64,000 nucleotides of DNA from Bacillus sp. AFS055030 (GCF_002574545.1 NZ_NUGT01000015.1:1-64000); one strand, 5' to 3'. Shown: positions 16,793 through 26,187, counted from the first letter of the stretch. Program-made: numbers and translations. The notes: generated by a model not told the origin, from the letters alone.

Positions 16793-17719
16793 TTACCAGC
16801 CTTTTGCTTGTTTTATCATTTCTTCAACAATAATCTGAGATTTTAATGCTTCTTCTCCATTGATCGATGGTTCTTCATCAGAGTATATACAATTGATAAA
16901 ATGGTTAATACAATCCTCAAAACCTCTTTGCTTTAATGTTGTGTCCCATGATGATGAAAACGAATTATTTATTGAATTATTTTTTTCAACTTCAAAGTTG
17001 CTCATATTTTTTACCCTTATAATCGAACCTTCTGACAATACTTCTAAGCGCTCAAGATTAGTTCCTGACTTTCGATGCATTACTGTATTAATAGTTGTTC
17101 CCTCAAACGATTCATATTGGTGAGTAGCGTACACTAATTGATTATTATGAGTAAGTTGCACTCTTCCATTTATCAAGCTAACATCTCCATCTGCAAACCA
17201 TCTAATCGTATCAACTAAATGTAAATAATCATCAAGCATCGTAAACTCGAATGAATTTGACCCAATTTTATTCTCTCGATGTTTTTCAAATCTAATTAAC
17301 GCTATATTCTTTACTTGTTCTTTTGCCTGCACATACATTGGGCAGAATCGGCGGTTAAACCCAACCATAAGTTTTCGATTTAGTTTCATACTTAATTCAG
17401 TCAATTTTTCGGACTCTTCTAATGTAGCTGCTAATGGTTTATCAACATATACATCTTTACCTTTATTTAATAAATACGATACAACTTCAAAATGTGAACT
17501 AGTTGAACTATGTACAAATACTGCATCACTTTTTTCTGCAAGTAAATCCAAACTTTCAAAATCTTGAATTCGGTATTGTGAACATATTTTCTTACGTTTT
17601 TCATTATTTGGAGAAAATGCACCGATAAATTCCCAGTTTTCTTCTTTTGTCAGAATTGGTAAATATGCTTTTTGTGCAATATTACCTAATCCCACCATCC
17701 CGATACGTGGTTTTTTCAT
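16793..17719 (-). CDS. Gfo/Idh/MocA-family oxidoreductase
   Basis: A 308-residue NAD(P)-dependent dehydrogenase. The N-terminus has GLGNIAQKAYLP, the Rossmann loop, and DVYVDKPLA, the equivalent of the family's EKP motif with Asp in place of Glu. The C-terminal half is the alpha/beta substrate domain with FNRRFCPMY and HLVDTIRW. Substrates of the family are sugars, inositols or related polyols; none can be assigned here. It lies between ypvA and a short gene of unknown role and seems to be its own unit. Confidence 0.88.
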   Translation of the reverse strand: MKKPRIGMVGLGNIAQKAYLPILTKEENWEFIGAFSPNNEKRKKICSQYRIQDFESLDLLAEKSDAVFVHSSTSSHFEVVSYLLNKGKDVYVDKPLAATLEESEKLTELSMKLNRKLMVGFNRRFCPMYVQAKEQVKNIALIRFEKHRENKIGSNSFEFTMLDDYLHLVDTIRWFADGDVSLINGRVQLTHNNQLVYATHQYESFEGTTINTVMHRKSGTNLERLEVLSEGSIIRVKNMSNFEVEKNNSINNSFSSSWDTTLKQRGFEDCINHFINCIYSDEEPSINGEEALKSQIIVEEMIKQAKGW

Positions 17720-17879
17720 ATTTGATCAGTCCTTTAAAATGCGTTATTTTTCTAAATTTATTGTAACAAATAATGATAAGAAAATGATTAGATTACGAAA
17801 GAATCTATTGGCAATAACATTTTAATTATCGGGAAATCTATAAGATAAAGATAAAAAGTAGTCATTTGGAGGTGTTTAT

Positions 17880-18098
17880 TTGTACTTATATTCTTTAATT
17901 CAAACTAATTTTGATACAAATGATGATATAAGTGTTGTAAGAGACCTTTACTTACTTCAGCATGAAAAGAGTTTTACGAATGATGAATTCCATGATTTAG
18001 TCACTAGATATAAAAGTAGTGCAGAAACGAATTGGCATGTTGCACACTTGCTTGAAAAAAATCACGGATTTAGAATTGTACCTGCTATAAATTTATGA
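17880..18098 (+). CDS. Conserved-looking small protein of unknown function
   Basis: A 72-residue soluble protein that I do not recognise. It is probably real: GGAGGTG lies 5-6 nt before a TTG start, the frame is not the shadow of another gene, and the composition is normal for a small acidic/basic mixed helical protein (VVRDLYLLQHEKSFTNDEF, WHVAHLLEKNHGF). In B. subtilis a small gene (yptA) also lies between ypvA and ypsC, but I cannot say that it is homologous. It is convergent with ypsC. Confidence 0.65.
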   Translation: MYLYSLIQTNFDTNDDISVVRDLYLLQHEKSFTNDEFHDLVTRYKSSAETNWHVAHLLEKNHGFRIVPAINL

Positions 18099-18165
18099 TG
18101 TTAACAAAACAAATTGTTCAAATTTTGTTCGTAAGTACTTTAACGAAATCATTATAATAAAAATA

Positions 18166-18210
18166 AAAAGGTGCCCCAATCGTCTAAAATGGACAATTGG
18201 GAACACCTTA
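18166..18210. terminator. Terminator downstream of ypsC
   Basis: AAGGTGTTCCCAATTGTCC pairs with an arm reading GACGATTGGGGCACCTT, followed by TTTTTATTTTTATT on the minus strand. It is a strong terminator for ypsC, and the small plus-strand gene may also use it. Confidence 0.8.
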
Positions 18211-18219
18211 TTAACTTTT

Positions 18220-19371
18220 TTACTCTTCAATCCTTCTTGGCGGTCTTTTACCAAAGTATTGATAATAATCAGTTTTAATGAATCCATTAAATAATTTACG
18301 TTTTTTTGTTGCTGGTTTACCGTAAAATTGTTCAAATCCCTCATGACTAGTAAGTACATACACTGACCATGTATCCAATTTCGTAAATACATCCCCCATA
18401 TCTGAGTATAACTTTTCAACATAAGGTCGATCGTTTAATCGCTCACCATATGGTGGGTTTGTTACAACATACCCATACTCTGATTTAGTAGTAAAGTCCT
18501 TAACTTGCATTTGTTTAAAAGCAATTGAATCGGATAATCCAATTTCATCAGCATTCGCTTTTGAAACATTAATCATTCGATGATCAATATCTGACCCGAT
18601 TATTTCAAGTTTTTGATCATAATTTGCTAAATCTTCTGCTTCTTGTCTTGCTTCATTCCATCTTTTTTTGCCAATCCAGTGCCAATCTTCAGACGCAAAT
18701 CTTCTAAACGATCCTGGAGCAATATTATGTCCAATTAATGCAGCTTCAATTGGAATCGTACCTGATCCACAAAATGGATCAACAAAAGGTAAGTCAGCAT
18801 TCCAATTTGTTAGTAACACTAATGAAGCCGCAAGTGTTTCTTTTAATGGTGCTTCACCTTGGTCTACACGATATCCTCTTTTATGTAACCCTTCACGACC
18901 TGTAGTATCAATAGTTAACGTTACGATATCTTTTAATATAGAGACTTCCACTCGAAACAATGGACCATCTTCAATTAACATACCTTGAATATTTTGGATC
19001 GTCTTTAATTTATCAACAATTGCTTTTTTGACGATTGCCTGACAATCTGATACTGAAAACAATTTTGATTTATGAGATTTACCTGACACAGGAAATTGGC
19101 CGTTTCTTGGTATAAACAGATGCCAAGGTAAGGCTTTCGTTTTTTCAAATAATTCATCAAATGATGTTGCCTTAAATTCACCAACACGAAGTTTCACTCG
19201 GTCAGCTGTTCTAAGCCATAAATTCGCTTTCACAATGCCAGCTTCGTCTGCTTTAAATAATACTCGACCATTTTCAACTACTACATCTTCAAAACCTAGG
19301 CTTTTTATTTCTCTAGCGACTAAAGCTTCGATCCCCATTGCAGCAGTAGCAATTAATGTATATTTCGCCAA
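18220..19371 (-). CDS. ypsC: rRNA (guanine-N2)-methyltransferase family, YpsC
   Basis: About 384 residues. A THUMP RNA-binding domain occupies the first ~150 residues and a class I SAM methyltransferase the rest. The SAM motif is FVDPFCGSGTIPIEAAL (near residue 200) and the catalytic NPPY is in VVTNPPYGERL. This is the RlmL N-terminal-half type, expected to methylate guanine N2 of 23S rRNA. I put the start at a TTG giving MAKYTLIATAAMG because AGGTGG is 5 nt upstream; the GTG three codons earlier overlaps that site. It is downstream of rnpB, as in B. subtilis. Confidence 0.92.
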   Translation of the reverse strand: MAKYTLIATAAMGIEALVAREIKSLGFEDVVVENGRVLFKADEAGIVKANLWLRTADRVKLRVGEFKATSFDELFEKTKALPWHLFIPRNGQFPVSGKSHKSKLFSVSDCQAIVKKAIVDKLKTIQNIQGMLIEDGPLFRVEVSILKDIVTLTIDTTGREGLHKRGYRVDQGEAPLKETLAASLVLLTNWNADLPFVDPFCGSGTIPIEAALIGHNIAPGSFRRFASEDWHWIGKKRWNEARQEAEDLANYDQKLEIIGSDIDHRMINVSKANADEIGLSDSIAFKQMQVKDFTTKSEYGYVVTNPPYGERLNDRPYVEKLYSDMGDVFTKLDTWSVYVLTSHEGFEQFYGKPATKKRKLFNGFIKTDYYQYFGKRPPRRIEE

Positions 19372-19470
19372 TTTTACCACCTATCTCATTCAAATTAAGA
19401 ATGAATTTTTCTTTTCGTATTTTCATTTTAATTCCTATTTTCATTATGAACAATTTACGTCAAAATTACA

Positions 19471-19500
19471 AAAAACTCTCCATAAAATGAAGAGTTTTTA
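19471..19500 (-). terminator. Terminator of rnpB
   Basis: AAAAACTCTTC and a GGAGAGTTTTTT arm form a stem with an ATTTTAT loop, followed by T on the minus strand. It lies immediately after the predicted 3' end of the RNase P RNA. Confidence 0.8.
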
Positions 19501-19507
19501 AACAGTT

Positions 19508-19922
19508 TCATCATTTCAAATGTTCTGTAAGCCATGTTCTGTACCATTCGCACTTCAACCGGCTCTCGCCTCGTACTACTAGGTGGTAATCATCTATCTA
19601 CAGAATAATCTGTCCCTTTCTCAGTTCAATTCCTTTGAAAGGATTCCCCTACCATAATTTGGGTTTCTCGCTCGTGGGGTTTACCGCGTTCCACTCCTCT
19701 CATTTCTTCGAGGACTACGTCACTGTGGCACTTTAAAGGTAGTAGAACCATATCCTAAAATAGGACTTAGGTCCGTTCCCTGCCGTTAGCTGATTTCACA
19801 GCTACCCTATCTTATGACTTCGATAGGCACGAACACTACAGCCATCGCAGGACTGTGCGAGCATGGACTTTCCTCAACAACGTCTAGCGTTGCAGCGATT
19901 ACCCGAACATATTGAAACGAAC
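19508..19922 (-). ncRNA. rnpB: RNase P RNA, Bacillus type (class B)
   Basis: The catalytic RNA that removes 5' leaders from pre-tRNA. On the minus strand the conserved landmarks appear in order: GTTCGGGTAATCGCTGC at the 5' end, GAGGAAAGTCCATGCTCGCAC (CR-I, key residues GAGGAAAGUCC), GTGCCACAGTGACG, GTGGAACGCGGTAAACCCC, GAGCGAGAAACCCAAAT, and the 3' ACAGAACATGGCTTACAGAAC. Overall length of about 415 nt and the B-type elements match B. subtilis rnpB, as does the place between gpsB and ypsC. The 5' and 3' ends are set by the P1 pairing (GTTTCAATATGTTC region with GAACATTTGAAAT) and are accurate to a few bases. Confidence 0.97.
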
Positions 19923-19929
19923 ATTTATT

Positions 19930-19958
19930 AGTATAGTAAATTATACTTAAGTTTGCAA
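19930..19958 (-). promoter_or_regulatory. Promoter of rnpB
   Basis: TTGCAA (19953-19958), a 17-bp spacer and TATACT (19930-19935) on the minus strand. The predicted start falls on the first G of the RNase P RNA. Confidence 0.75.
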
Positions 19959-19988
19959 TGCTTTCTTAAAATATAAATTTAGTTAAAA

Positions 19989-20294
19989 TTATTCGAATAG
20001 TTTACTTCCAAAAACATGCTTCTCTAAATTTGATAATCTTTTTAGAACATCCGTATTCGTATTATTAAACGGTGAAGGTGGAGGTGTAGCTGTGTTCTTT
20101 TGATCCTCCAACAATTTTTTATACTTTGCATTTTCTTGTTGTAGGGCTACGATTTGATTTTGAAACGATTCATAATCTTTAATGATAGTGTCTAAGTATT
20201 GATCCACTTCCTCTTGATTATATCCTCGCATTGAAACTTTAAATTCTTTATTTAGGATATCTTTTATACTTAGTTTAATTTTTGTTGATTCCAT
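19989..20294 (-). CDS. gpsB: Cell division/cell cycle protein GpsB
   Basis: A 101-residue DivIVA-like coiled-coil protein. It has the lipid-binding N-terminal block [20 protein letters not shown] and [16 protein letters not shown], a Gln/Glu-rich coiled coil, a Pro/Asn linker and the C-terminal trimer segment [16 protein letters not shown]. GpsB shuttles PBP1 between side wall and septum, and ponA lies 6 kb away. The ATG at 20294 is preceded by GGGGTG at 6 nt; the upstream in-frame GTG is part of that site and is not used as start here. It follows ypsA and precedes rnpB. Confidence 0.95.
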   Translation of the reverse strand: MESTKIKLSIKDILNKEFKVSMRGYNQEEVDQYLDTIIKDYESFQNQIVALQQENAKYKKLLEDQKNTATPPPSPFNNTNTDVLKRLSNLEKHVFGSKLFE

Positions 20295-20370
20295 GTGTGT
20301 CACCCCAAAACATTTAGAAATATTTACCTTCTATTTTTTCAAAGACTTCATAAATTGTCAATTATCTATT

Positions 20371-20937
20371 CTATATTTCCCTATATTTATTCTCATCATT
20401 CTCAAATGACTCTTCTGCAATCACTTGTAAATCATCAAATGTGATGGTTTCTACAGGATAATTAAATAGTTCATTTTTCTTATATGCTAAATCATATAAA
20501 TATCTAGGACTACCTTCTTTTTCATTATCGTAAAATAAAATACACCCTTCACTTTTACTAACTAAAAATTCATTTTTTGCTTTTAACTGGATTGGGGATT
20601 CGTATGGTTTTCTTGAAATTGAGTCGACATGATCTGCTCCAATTAAGATTTCATTATAATATTCTTTATTTGCTTCATTCCAATTTTTCTCTTGATTTTC
20701 GTATGGTGTAAAAATACCTAGCTTTAAATTTGGATAATCAAGTTGAAGTTCGAATACTACTTCTGCTGCCCATAATTCTGTCCCCATTTGACCAGAAATA
20801 ATAATCCATTCTAGTTCATCTATAAATAAAAGTATTTTATTTTTTATGGCTTTTTTTATGTAATTAACTGCCTCATGTTTATTCGAAAAAATTCCTAATT
20901 CAAATGATTTATAACCAGATATTAGTAGTATCTTCAT
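20371..20937 (-). CDS. ypsA: YpsA (DUF1273, SLOG-fold protein)
   Basis: A 188-residue protein of the SLOG superfamily, related to DprA and LOG-type nucleotide-binding proteins. Key features are an N-terminal beta strand with SGYKSFELGIF, the central IISGQMGTELWAAEVV loop, where Gly and Glu should bind a nucleotide, and GCILFYDNEKEGSPRYLYDLA. In B. subtilis and Staphylococcus YpsA influences cell division and links to GpsB, its neighbour here. The ligand is unknown. GAGGTAAT precedes the ATG. It shares a unit with gpsB, which starts 76 bp downstream. Confidence 0.92.
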   Translation of the reverse strand: MKILLISGYKSFELGIFSNKHEAVNYIKKAIKNKILLFIDELEWIIISGQMGTELWAAEVVFELQLDYPNLKLGIFTPYENQEKNWNEANKEYYNEILIGADHVDSISRKPYESPIQLKAKNEFLVSKSEGCILFYDNEKEGSPRYLYDLAYKKNELFNYPVETITFDDLQVIAEESFENDENKYREI

Positions 20938-21613
20938 ATTACCTCACAATAATAAATAGGAAGAACTAAATGTTCTTCCACAAATTAAATTTTATTTTAT
21001 TAAATACTCTGCAATATTTCAAATATTTAGTAACAAATAAACATTGTAAGTATAAATTTTTCTGGCAAAAATCTTAATTAAAATAATATTCAAATGTAGA
21101 ATTTATATTGAGGGAATCTAATATTTGACTTTGCATAGTAGTCGTAAGCTTAGTGGAAATCAACTATTAAGACATTTAAGATTAGTATTTAATATTTGAT
21201 TGCTACTCATAGAGGATATTTTATTCCCTTTTAGATTAGTTATGATGATAGGAATATTATTGTTAAAATTTTTTCATCGAAATTTTACAAATTTTACTTA
21301 TGATAAAATTACATATAAAGCTTGTTTAAAACTCGTAAAAATAATTAATGTTAATGTAATTGTGAAAAAATATAAAAAAAGTATTTTCTTCAAAATGATC
21401 CTCTCCAATATCCTAAATATACTTTAATGTCAACTTTTTTATTTTATTAGGTTTGAACATATTTCACAACAATAATTTTAACAATGTTTAAAAGTTTAAA
21501 TATTCTGATTTTTATGAGTATAGACAATGATTGCCGAAAGCATTTTATTCCTTTAAAATGAGTTATGAAATCGTTTTAAATACAGATAATTAATGCAATT
21601 CAAGGAGTAAAAA
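20938..21613. other. AT-rich intergenic region (~680 bp)
   Basis: This region separates ypsA from a GntR regulator. In B. subtilis several genes (cotD, yprB, yprA and others) lie between ypsA and yppG. A 75-codon plus-strand frame from 21200 has no ribosome binding site and is highly Phe/Leu/Lys/Ile-rich, as random AT-rich frames are. I see no convincing gene or RNA structure. Confidence 0.5.
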
Positions 21614-22342
21614 ATGATTAACAAAAATTCCCCAATACCAATTTATCATCAGTTATTAGAATACATAAAATGTAAAATCGCATCAGGTGAATATCCTGCT
21701 GATGAATTGATTCCATCAGAAAGAGAGTTTTCAGAGAAATTCCAAATATCTCGTATGACCGTTCGACAAGCATTAAATAATTTAGTTCAAGAAGGTATAG
21801 TTTACAGACAAAAAGGTAAAGGAACATTTGTTAGTCGTCAACAAGTTGAAAAAAAAATTAGTAGATTAAATAGTTACACTGAAGAAATGATTGAGAGAGG
21901 TTTAAAACCTAGTAGTAAATTAGTTCAATTTGATATCATAAATTCTGATAAAACATTATCCAATTTACTAAAAATAAAAGAAAACGATCCAATTTATTTT
22001 ATAAAACGCGTTCGTTTAGCAGACTCAATTCCGATGTCGATTGAAAGTATCTATGTCTCATGTGAGATCGCACCAAACCTAAATCAAAGTGTTCTTGAAA
22101 AATCATTTTTTGATTATGTAAATGCCAATATTCCCGACCCTATTCAATATGCTGATCAATCAATTCAAGCTAGAATGCCTTCGGAGGAAGAAGCAAAATT
22201 ATTAGAAATCCCAATGAATTGTCCCGTATTAGCAATTTATCGTACGACATATTTAAGAAGCGGAAAAATTTTAGAATACGAATTAACAGTATATAGAGCA
22301 GACCGCTACAAGCTTGTACATTCTTTATCTAGAAATGATTAA
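21614..22342 (+). CDS. GntR/HutC-family transcriptional regulator
   Basis: A 242-residue regulator. The winged helix-turn-helix spans the first ~75 residues (IPSEREFSEKFQISRMTVRQ, then a wing with YRQKGKGTFVS). The remainder is a UTRA ligand domain ending in the typical EYELTVYRADRYKL. HutC-type members such as NagR respond to sugar phosphates or amino-acid derivatives. No transport or catabolic operon lies nearby, so its target is likely elsewhere and it may be an orphan. CAAGGAG precedes the ATG. It converges on yppG with a shared terminator. Confidence 0.92.
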   Translation: MINKNSPIPIYHQLLEYIKCKIASGEYPADELIPSEREFSEKFQISRMTVRQALNNLVQEGIVYRQKGKGTFVSRQQVEKKISRLNSYTEEMIERGLKPSSKLVQFDIINSDKTLSNLLKIKENDPIYFIKRVRLADSIPMSIESIYVSCEIAPNLNQSVLEKSFFDYVNANIPDPIQYADQSIQARMPSEEEAKLLEIPMNCPVLAIYRTTYLRSGKILEYELTVYRADRYKLVHSLSRND

Positions 22343-22345
22343 GAT

Positions 22346-22375
22346 TAAAAAAGCCAGGGATTCCTGGCTTTTTTA
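22346..22375. terminator. Bidirectional terminator gntR/yppG
   Basis: AAAAAAGCCAGG and CCTGGCTTTTTT form a stem with a 4-nt loop between the two convergent genes. It overlaps the yppG stop region. Confidence 0.85.
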
Positions 22376-23161
22376 TTTGAATAAGCCACCAATTTGTTTA
22401 AATAATCCACCTACTTGATTCATCGTATTCATCATTTGACCAGCAGTAGACATCATTTTAGGTACATCGTATGAACCTGAACTATTTTTAAATTGATTTA
22501 ATATTGAAGAAAACTGAAAAGATTGGCCATTATTATTTTGCTGGTTTAATTTTTTGGGGTGAGCAGGATAAGGTGTACTAGGCGCAAACATTGGTGGAGT
22601 TGTGAAAGGACCTTGTTGTAACATTTGAGCTTGTTGAGATTGCACTCCAAACTGATTTTGAGGGCTTGTGAAATAGTTCGTTTGATTACCGAATTGTGAA
22701 GGATTCATTGCCATATATGGATATTGGCTTTGCATCCCCCCGTAATAAGTAGGATCGTATTGATATACTTGGTTATACATAGCAGTAGGATTTTGGGCTG
22801 TATAGTGCTGAGGTGCTAAAACAGGTTCTTGACTTAACTGACCATAATGACCAGATTGTATTTGTTGTCCCCCATAAGGAGATGGTTCAATCATATGTGA
22901 TTGTTGTTGGGCTTGAGTTGACTGTGCTTGTTGCATCGGCTGTGCATGCTGTATCTGTTGCGATTGTTCTGGCACTTGTTGTGTATTAATTGTAGGGTTT
23001 TGTGTAAAAGGTTGAATTGTATTCCCATAGTAACGCTGATCTTCATTCATAAATTGATTGATTTCTGGATAATTAAAATTCTCATCAATCATTTGATTTT
23101 GCTTTCTAAACCACTCAAAACTGTTATCTGAATGGTTTGGAGGAAACATTTGAGATTTCAT
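22373..23161 (-). CDS. yppG: YppG-like protein with Gln-rich spacer
   Basis: A 262-residue protein. The start (FPPNHSDNSFEWFRKQNQ) and the last ~45 residues (FSSILNQFKNSSGSYDVPKM, MNQVGGLFKQIGGLFK) fit the YppG family as I know it. The middle is low complexity: Gln, Tyr, Pro, Met and Asn rich, with QQ and AQ runs. At about twice the length of B. subtilis YppG, it owes most of its size to this insert. Gln/Tyr/Pro-rich composition is common in spore coat proteins, so a coat or surface role is a guess. It converges on the GntR gene and is divergent from yppF. Confidence 0.8.
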   Translation of the reverse strand: MKSQMFPPNHSDNSFEWFRKQNQMIDENFNYPEINQFMNEDQRYYGNTIQPFTQNPTINTQQVPEQSQQIQHAQPMQQAQSTQAQQQSHMIEPSPYGGQQIQSGHYGQLSQEPVLAPQHYTAQNPTAMYNQVYQYDPTYYGGMQSQYPYMAMNPSQFGNQTNYFTSPQNQFGVQSQQAQMLQQGPFTTPPMFAPSTPYPAHPKKLNQQNNNGQSFQFSSILNQFKNSSGSYDVPKMMSTAGQMMNTMNQVGGLFKQIGGLFK

Positions 23162-23361
23162 ATACTCACATCCATTATAAGTTTTCTCATTTATAAATAT
23201 GTTACAATTGCCTATTCTGTTACTTCTATTATGTTATGCGCTATTTGTCATAATATGTCGGAAGTTTAAATTTTTAAAAAAATTTAAATCTTGAATATTT
23301 ATGGTACATTTTAATTAGTTATACAAGTTACTAATTAAATTTTAATGTTGGAGGGGTAATA

Positions 23362-23538
23362 ATGACTTTACAAGAATTAAAGAACAAGTTTATTTCATCA
23401 AAAAGTTTCGAACCAATTGACTTTAATCAATTAATGGACTTTTTACAACAAAATTACCTAAATGGCGAGGTTACTATTCAACATTACAGAGAATTAGTTA
23501 AAGAACTTGAACGATTTGGTGCATGTAAGCCTATTTAG
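23362..23538 (+). CDS. yppF: YppF family small protein
   Basis: A 58-residue protein: MTLQELKNKFISSK, then PIDFNQLMDFLQQNYLNGE, then YRELVKELERFGACK. This matches the short YppF family in B. subtilis in size and place (between yppG and sspM/yppD). GGAGGGG lies 7 nt before the ATG. Role unknown; the family is found across Bacillaceae. A strong terminator follows at 23.6 kb. Confidence 0.82.
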   Translation: MTLQELKNKFISSKSFEPIDFNQLMDFLQQNYLNGEVTIQHYRELVKELERFGACKPI

Positions 23539-23571
23539 TGATCGCAAATATTGGAAAATTTATTTTATATG

Positions 23572-23620
23572 AAAAAAAGCGATACACTTTTACAATTTAA
23601 TAAAAGTGTATCGCTTTTTT
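23572..23620. terminator. Terminator of yppF
   Basis: AAAAAAAGCGATACACTTTTA pairs across TAAAAGTGTATCGCTTTTTT: a 16-bp near-perfect stem with a T-run. It is strong in the plus direction and possible in the minus. Confidence 0.85.
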
Positions 23621-23679
23621 CATTTCGATTATTGATGGATCCAATTTATTCATATTAAACGATTGCTACTATCTATTTA

Positions 23680-23931
23680 TTAAATATTAAAAGCTAATTG
23701 TCTTCCTAAAAATGGTGTTGAGATCCAACTTCCATCCTCTTTTGCTTGACTTACTTTCTTTTCAAAATGATGAAGATGCACTGTTGTTGACTGGACCTTA
23801 TTTAAAAGTAAATTTTTTTCTTCATCACATGTTTGATCAATTCTTAAAGCTAAAGATTGCTCAATGAATTCAACCTCATTTAAAAATTCATCAATTGCTC
23901 GAAAAAAATCATCTCTTTGAATTAATTCCAT
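23680..23931 (-). CDS. Small helical protein, YppD position
   Basis: An 83-residue, largely alpha-helical protein: MELIQRDDFFRAIDEFLNEV, an acidic helix with Cys, and a C-terminal FLGRQLAFNI. I do not recognise the family, but B. subtilis has small yppE and yppD genes at this place, and yppD is the closer in length. The ATG at 23931 is chosen because AGAGGTG lies 9 nt upstream; four earlier codons from a GTG overlap that site. It is divergent from sspM. No function can be given. Confidence 0.6.
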   Translation of the reverse strand: MELIQRDDFFRAIDEFLNEVEFIEQSLALRIDQTCDEEKNLLLNKVQSTTVHLHHFEKKVSQAKEDGSWISTPFLGRQLAFNI

Positions 23932-24127
23932 ACAGATCAACACCTCTTCCCAATTTTCTTTATAAATAAATTCAACAGCAGTTCATCTACCTCCTTCTCC
24001 ATTGACAAAACTAGTACTATTTCGCTAAACAAAGTGAATAAAGGTATTATCATCTAAAATTTCGACAAAAAAACTTGTAATGCAATACAGAATTGGGAAA
24101 GTTATATTACATGGAGGTGTTTTTCAA

Positions 24128-24229
24128 ATGGCAAAAAATAAAAATGTAAAAAAGAAAAAACAAGAAAAAAGTAAAAGTCAACAAACTGGCAATCCAAAAT
24201 TAGATGGGCCTAACTTCCCTGCTACATAA
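24128..24229 (+). CDS. sspM: Small acid-soluble spore protein M-like (SspM)
   Basis: A 33-residue protein: a Lys-rich first half (MAKNKNVKKKKQEK) and a C-terminal KLDGPNFPAT. The B. subtilis SspM sequence, from memory, ends KLGGPNRPST and is equally short and basic, and the gene lies at the same place next to yppC. Minor spore proteins of this type are made in the forespore. GGAGGTG precedes the ATG at normal spacing and a strong terminator follows. Such short genes are easy to miss; the shared C-terminal motif and synteny carry the call. Confidence 0.8.
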   Translation: MAKNKNVKKKKQEKSKSQQTGNPKLDGPNFPAT

Positions 24230-24270
24230 AAATGGCGCTATTTCTCCTATTGAAAAACTGATTTGAAAGT

Positions 24271-24301
24271 AAAAAGCTAGCATCTGTTTGCTAGCTTTTT
24301 T
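24271..24301 (+). terminator. Terminator of sspM
   Basis: AAAAAGCTAGC and GCTAGCTTTTTT... hairpin (loop ATCTGTTT) with a T-run on the plus strand, about 40 bp after the sspM stop. Confidence 0.8.
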
Positions 24302-24423
24302 CAGCTAAAAAAAATCCCGACTTGAAAGTAAATATCCTTTTGTGCAATTCATGTCTAGTTACTTTCTTTCCGTCTTAAATTTTGAAATGTTTGTGCTTTT
24401 CAAATCAAAAAAATCTAGCATTT

Positions 24424-25431
24424 TTATTGAAAAATTGATTTTAATTTTAACAATGAACTAAGTAACTCTTGCTTAATTAAAAAAGATTGCTTAAAGCTAT
24501 CTTCATTCGTAACTTCCTCATTTTCATACCATATAGTTAAAAATTTACTATTTATATACCAGTCATCATCAACTGTTCGAGTATGAGGAATGACTGGATA
24601 GACATCTCTTAACTTCGGATTATTTGAGCTTGTAATTCCAACTAAGGCTTCATAATCACTTCTACTGCCTGTGTGAATAGTTTGCTTAGCAAAATCGGTA
24701 AATTCAACATGTAATTCCTTATGAAATAAAATTGAATATAATTGTTTACCAATTTGTATCCTTTTCGTTAAATCTTCAAATTGGTAAACAACAAGTCCAT
24801 ACAGATCCCCCTTACTTGATGGGAATAGTACATAACTAAGTTTTAATTGTTCCTGAAGTTTAAATGCTAAAGAATTAAAAACTTCACTTTTAAAAAATTT
24901 ATTTTGAATGACTGGTCTTTCAATCATATTTTGTTCGTTAATGATCAATGAATAGACTAGTCTTTTTTTATCTCGATCCGTCCAATATTTTTCCCATTCA
25001 ATTTCCATAAAACTAGATACAGAAAAATATTTCAACAAATAAAAAAATGGTTTATTCTTTCTTTTTGAATATTCATAAAGAAGTAACTGTGGAAAAGCAT
25101 CTAAAAATATAATCCAATTTGCCCGTTCATACGTTATAAAAAGTTGTTTTCTTTGTTTTTCACTTAGTCCATTAACGAATAATTGGTTTTCCAAATCGGT
25201 CATGTTATAGCCTGCATTACGTGAAACCATACTTGCAAGAAAAGACCATTCAATTTCACTTTGTCTAAAAAAATATTGTTGGTATGCAATTGTTCTAGAA
25301 ATATTATCAGCATTATACTTAACTGTTTCCTTCTTAATTAAATCAATAAGTTTACCTTCATCCTTTGATAATTTATGATCTTCTCTTCTTTTTTTTATAA
25401 ACCCTTTCCAGCTCTCATGGTTTACATTCAT
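24424..25431 (-). CDS. yppC: YppC (DUF2515) protein
   Basis: About 335 residues; B. subtilis YppC is about 320. Recognisable DUF2515 segments are NISRTIAYQQYFFRQSEIEW, SMVSRNAGYNMTDL and YERANWIIFLDAFPQLLLYE. It is mostly alpha-helical with no clear signal peptide. Role unknown. I place the start at the ATG of MNVNHESWKGF with GGGGTGAG upstream; the longer frame would begin in the recU promoter region. It is divergent from recU, with ~95 bp between. Confidence 0.85.
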   Translation of the reverse strand: MNVNHESWKGFIKKRREDHKLSKDEGKLIDLIKKETVKYNADNISRTIAYQQYFFRQSEIEWSFLASMVSRNAGYNMTDLENQLFVNGLSEKQRKQLFITYERANWIIFLDAFPQLLLYEYSKRKNKPFFYLLKYFSVSSFMEIEWEKYWTDRDKKRLVYSLIINEQNMIERPVIQNKFFKSEVFNSLAFKLQEQLKLSYVLFPSSKGDLYGLVVYQFEDLTKRIQIGKQLYSILFHKELHVEFTDFAKQTIHTGSRSDYEALVGITSSNNPKLRDVYPVIPHTRTVDDDWYINSKFLTIWYENEEVTNEDSFKQSFLIKQELLSSLLKLKSIFQ

Positions 25432-25525
25432 TGACTCACCCCAAACAATCTGGTATTTTTTTACACGAACATCTGTTTTAGTGCTATAATACATGTTGTA
25501 TGTAAATTAAGGTGGAGTTGGTTTT

Positions 25526-26137
25526 ATGACAATAAGTTACCCAAATAGAAGGAATAATGTAGTTCAAAAAAGTCAAAAAAATAACGAAATAAAAGAGAAA
25601 TCAAATAATACTTATAGTAATCGTGGAATGTCACTTGAAGATGATTTAAATGCTACTAATACGTATTATTTATCAAATAACATCGCAAACATACATAAAA
25701 AACCTACACCTGTACAAATCGTAAAAGTAGACTATCCAAAAAGAAGTGCCGCAGTTATTCGTGAGGCCTATTTTAAACAACCTTCAACAACTGACTATAA
25801 TGGCATCTACAAAGGAAAGTATATTGATTTTGAAGCTAAGGAAACCAATAATAAGACTAGTTTTCCTTTACAAAATTTCCATTTACACCAAATACAGCAT
25901 ATGGAAAATGTACTGAATCACGGTGGAATTTCGTTTGTCATAATAAAATTTTCATTATATAATGAAATTTATTTTATGAAAGCAACTGATATTCTTACCT
26001 TTTGGAAAAGGCAAACAGATGGTGGAAGAAAATCAATATCAAGAGATGAATGCAAAGAGTATGGAACGTTACTTAAACCAAGTTATCCAATCATTGTTCC
26101 TTACTTAAAATGTATCGATGAACTTTTTGTAATTTAA
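25526..26137 (+). CDS. recU: Holliday junction resolvase RecU
   Basis: A 203-residue endonuclease that resolves four-way junctions during recombination and chromosome segregation. Signature motifs: [11 protein letters not shown] in the N-terminal third, QIVKVDYP, and the nuclease core [13 protein letters not shown], with Asp and Glu as metal ligands and the Lys. The C-terminal [15 protein letters not shown] is also typical. GGTGGAG lies just upstream of the ATG. It is followed at 50 bp by ponA, the gene pair seen across Bacilli. Confidence 0.95.
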   Translation: MTISYPNRRNNVVQKSQKNNEIKEKSNNTYSNRGMSLEDDLNATNTYYLSNNIANIHKKPTPVQIVKVDYPKRSAAVIREAYFKQPSTTDYNGIYKGKYIDFEAKETNNKTSFPLQNFHLHQIQHMENVLNHGGISFVIIKFSLYNEIYFMKATDILTFWKRQTDGGRKSISRDECKEYGTLLKPSYPIIVPYLKCIDELFVI

Positions 26138-26187
26138 TAGTTTACTAATTTCATTAAGTTCATTTGAAAGGCAGGAGAAACAAAAAA

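Noticed and set aside
21200-21427. 75-codon plus-strand frame before the GntR gene
   Set aside because: No ribosome binding site; Phe/Ile/Lys/Leu-rich composition as expected for random AT-rich DNA.
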